The notes beneath the pieces are model-generated. The model worked only from the letters and a program-made list of their open reading frames with translations. It was not told the origin of the DNA and did no database searches. Below are positions 63,940 through 64,000 of a stretch of 64,000 nucleotides of DNA, one piece after another. A program made the translations under genes and the position numbers. The stretch lies in contig MOLU01000002.1 of NCBI GenBank assembly GCA_003260325.1, positions 1-64,000 on the forward strand. The letters are read 5' to 3'. Position 1 is the first letter of the stretch. Every line of letters starts with the position of its first letter. This stretch comes from Candidatus Gracilibacteria bacterium GN02-872 (GTDB lineage Bacteria; Patescibacteriota; Gracilibacteria; BD1-5; UBA6164).

Positions 63940-64000
63940 CTAAAAATTAAATAAATTTTCTAATTCCTTTTCTTCTTGTTCTTTTTCTTTTTTTTCTAAG
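63940..64000 (-). CDS. Partial C-terminus of an upstream gene
   Basis: The last 19 codons and the TAG stop of a minus-strand gene that begins outside the window: LEKKEKEQEEKELENLFNF. It is strongly charged and helical, resembling the giant coiled-coil protein that begins 7 bases further on, so the two are probably cotranscribed. Confidence 0.5.
   Translation of the reverse strand, partial: LEKKEKEQEEKELENLFNF

Noticed and set aside
1..64000. Apparent mass of short or frameshifted genes when TGA is read as stop
   Set aside because: TGA occurs at invariant glycine positions and the tRNA-Gly(UCA) is present, so these are intact genes in code 25, not pseudogenes.
1..64000. CRISPR array, insertion sequence, rRNA operon or prophage
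   Set aside because: No spaced direct repeats, transposase motifs, rRNA-like blocks or phage structural genes were found on either strand.

Overview
The window comes from an AT-rich bacterium that reads UGA as glycine (genetic code 25), which points to the candidate phyls Gracilibacteria or Absconditabacteria (SR1) of the CPR/Patescibacteria. The evidence is direct: conserved glycines of dozens of universal proteins are written TGA (for example RNase HII GIDEAGRG, the guanylate kinase P-loop GVTGSGKGT, the SecA P-loop KTGEGKT), nearly all genes end in TAA or TAG, and a tRNA with anticodon UCA and glycine-type identity bases lies at 26970-27048. A standard-code reading breaks most genes into short pieces; the coordinates here were rebuilt by reading through TGA.

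Layout. 1-2085 (minus): ybeY followed by parts of a CPR-type type IV secretion/pilus system (PrgI-like, TraC-like, VirB2-like pilin). 2086-2498: a structured RNA candidate. 2499-6646: type IV pilin, AMMECR1 protein, a membrane protein, lspA, mtaB, tRNA-Gln. 6817-9165: an RNase HII-QueH fusion overlapping a T4 DenV-like pyrimidine dimer glycosylase and an unknown gene. 9230-17485: rmuC, ruvA, a lipoprotein, secA, a 48-residue protein, a PKD membrane protein. 17754-20183: VirD4/TraG-like ATPase. 20483-21244: a transferred C39-like peptidase gene with no TGA glycine codons and an old TGA stop that is now a sense codon. 21229-26832: lipoproteins, SLH/PKD surface proteins, an rRNA/tRNA methylase, a channel-like membrane protein. 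26970-32378: tRNA-Gly(UCA), rsmE, GIY-YIG nuclease, AGOG-type glycosylase, murF-like, fur-like, peroxiredoxin, YgjV-like. 32509-35058: glycosyltransferase, Nudix hydrolase and cNMP-binding protein, with a broken duplicate of the last. 35279-41773: FecR-like protein, gmk, trmD, trigger factor, Jag/KH-R3H. 41903-51617: infB, then a ribosomal cluster infA-rpmJ-rpsM-rpsK-rpsD-rpoA-rplQ-rplM-rpsI-rpsL-rpsG-rpmA. 51793-54671: a RiPP/bacteriocin-like cassette. 54793-64000: CYTH, GlmU-like, gyrA and a giant coiled-coil protein.

The most interesting unit is 51793-54671: a 66-residue peptide with an acidic leader and a Gly/Cys-rich tail (five of the tail glycines are UGA), then a C39-like papain-fold protein, an unknown 108-residue protein, an alpha/beta hydrolase and a pentapeptide-repeat protein. 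It looks like a peptide natural product cassette with its own protease and possible self-immunity protein, made by an organism whose recoded message would be truncated in a standard-code host.

Two degraded gene copies (a cNMP-binding C-terminus at 33654-33812 and a Nudix remnant at 44377-44540) show local duplication and decay. No CRISPR array, insertion sequence or rRNA was seen.
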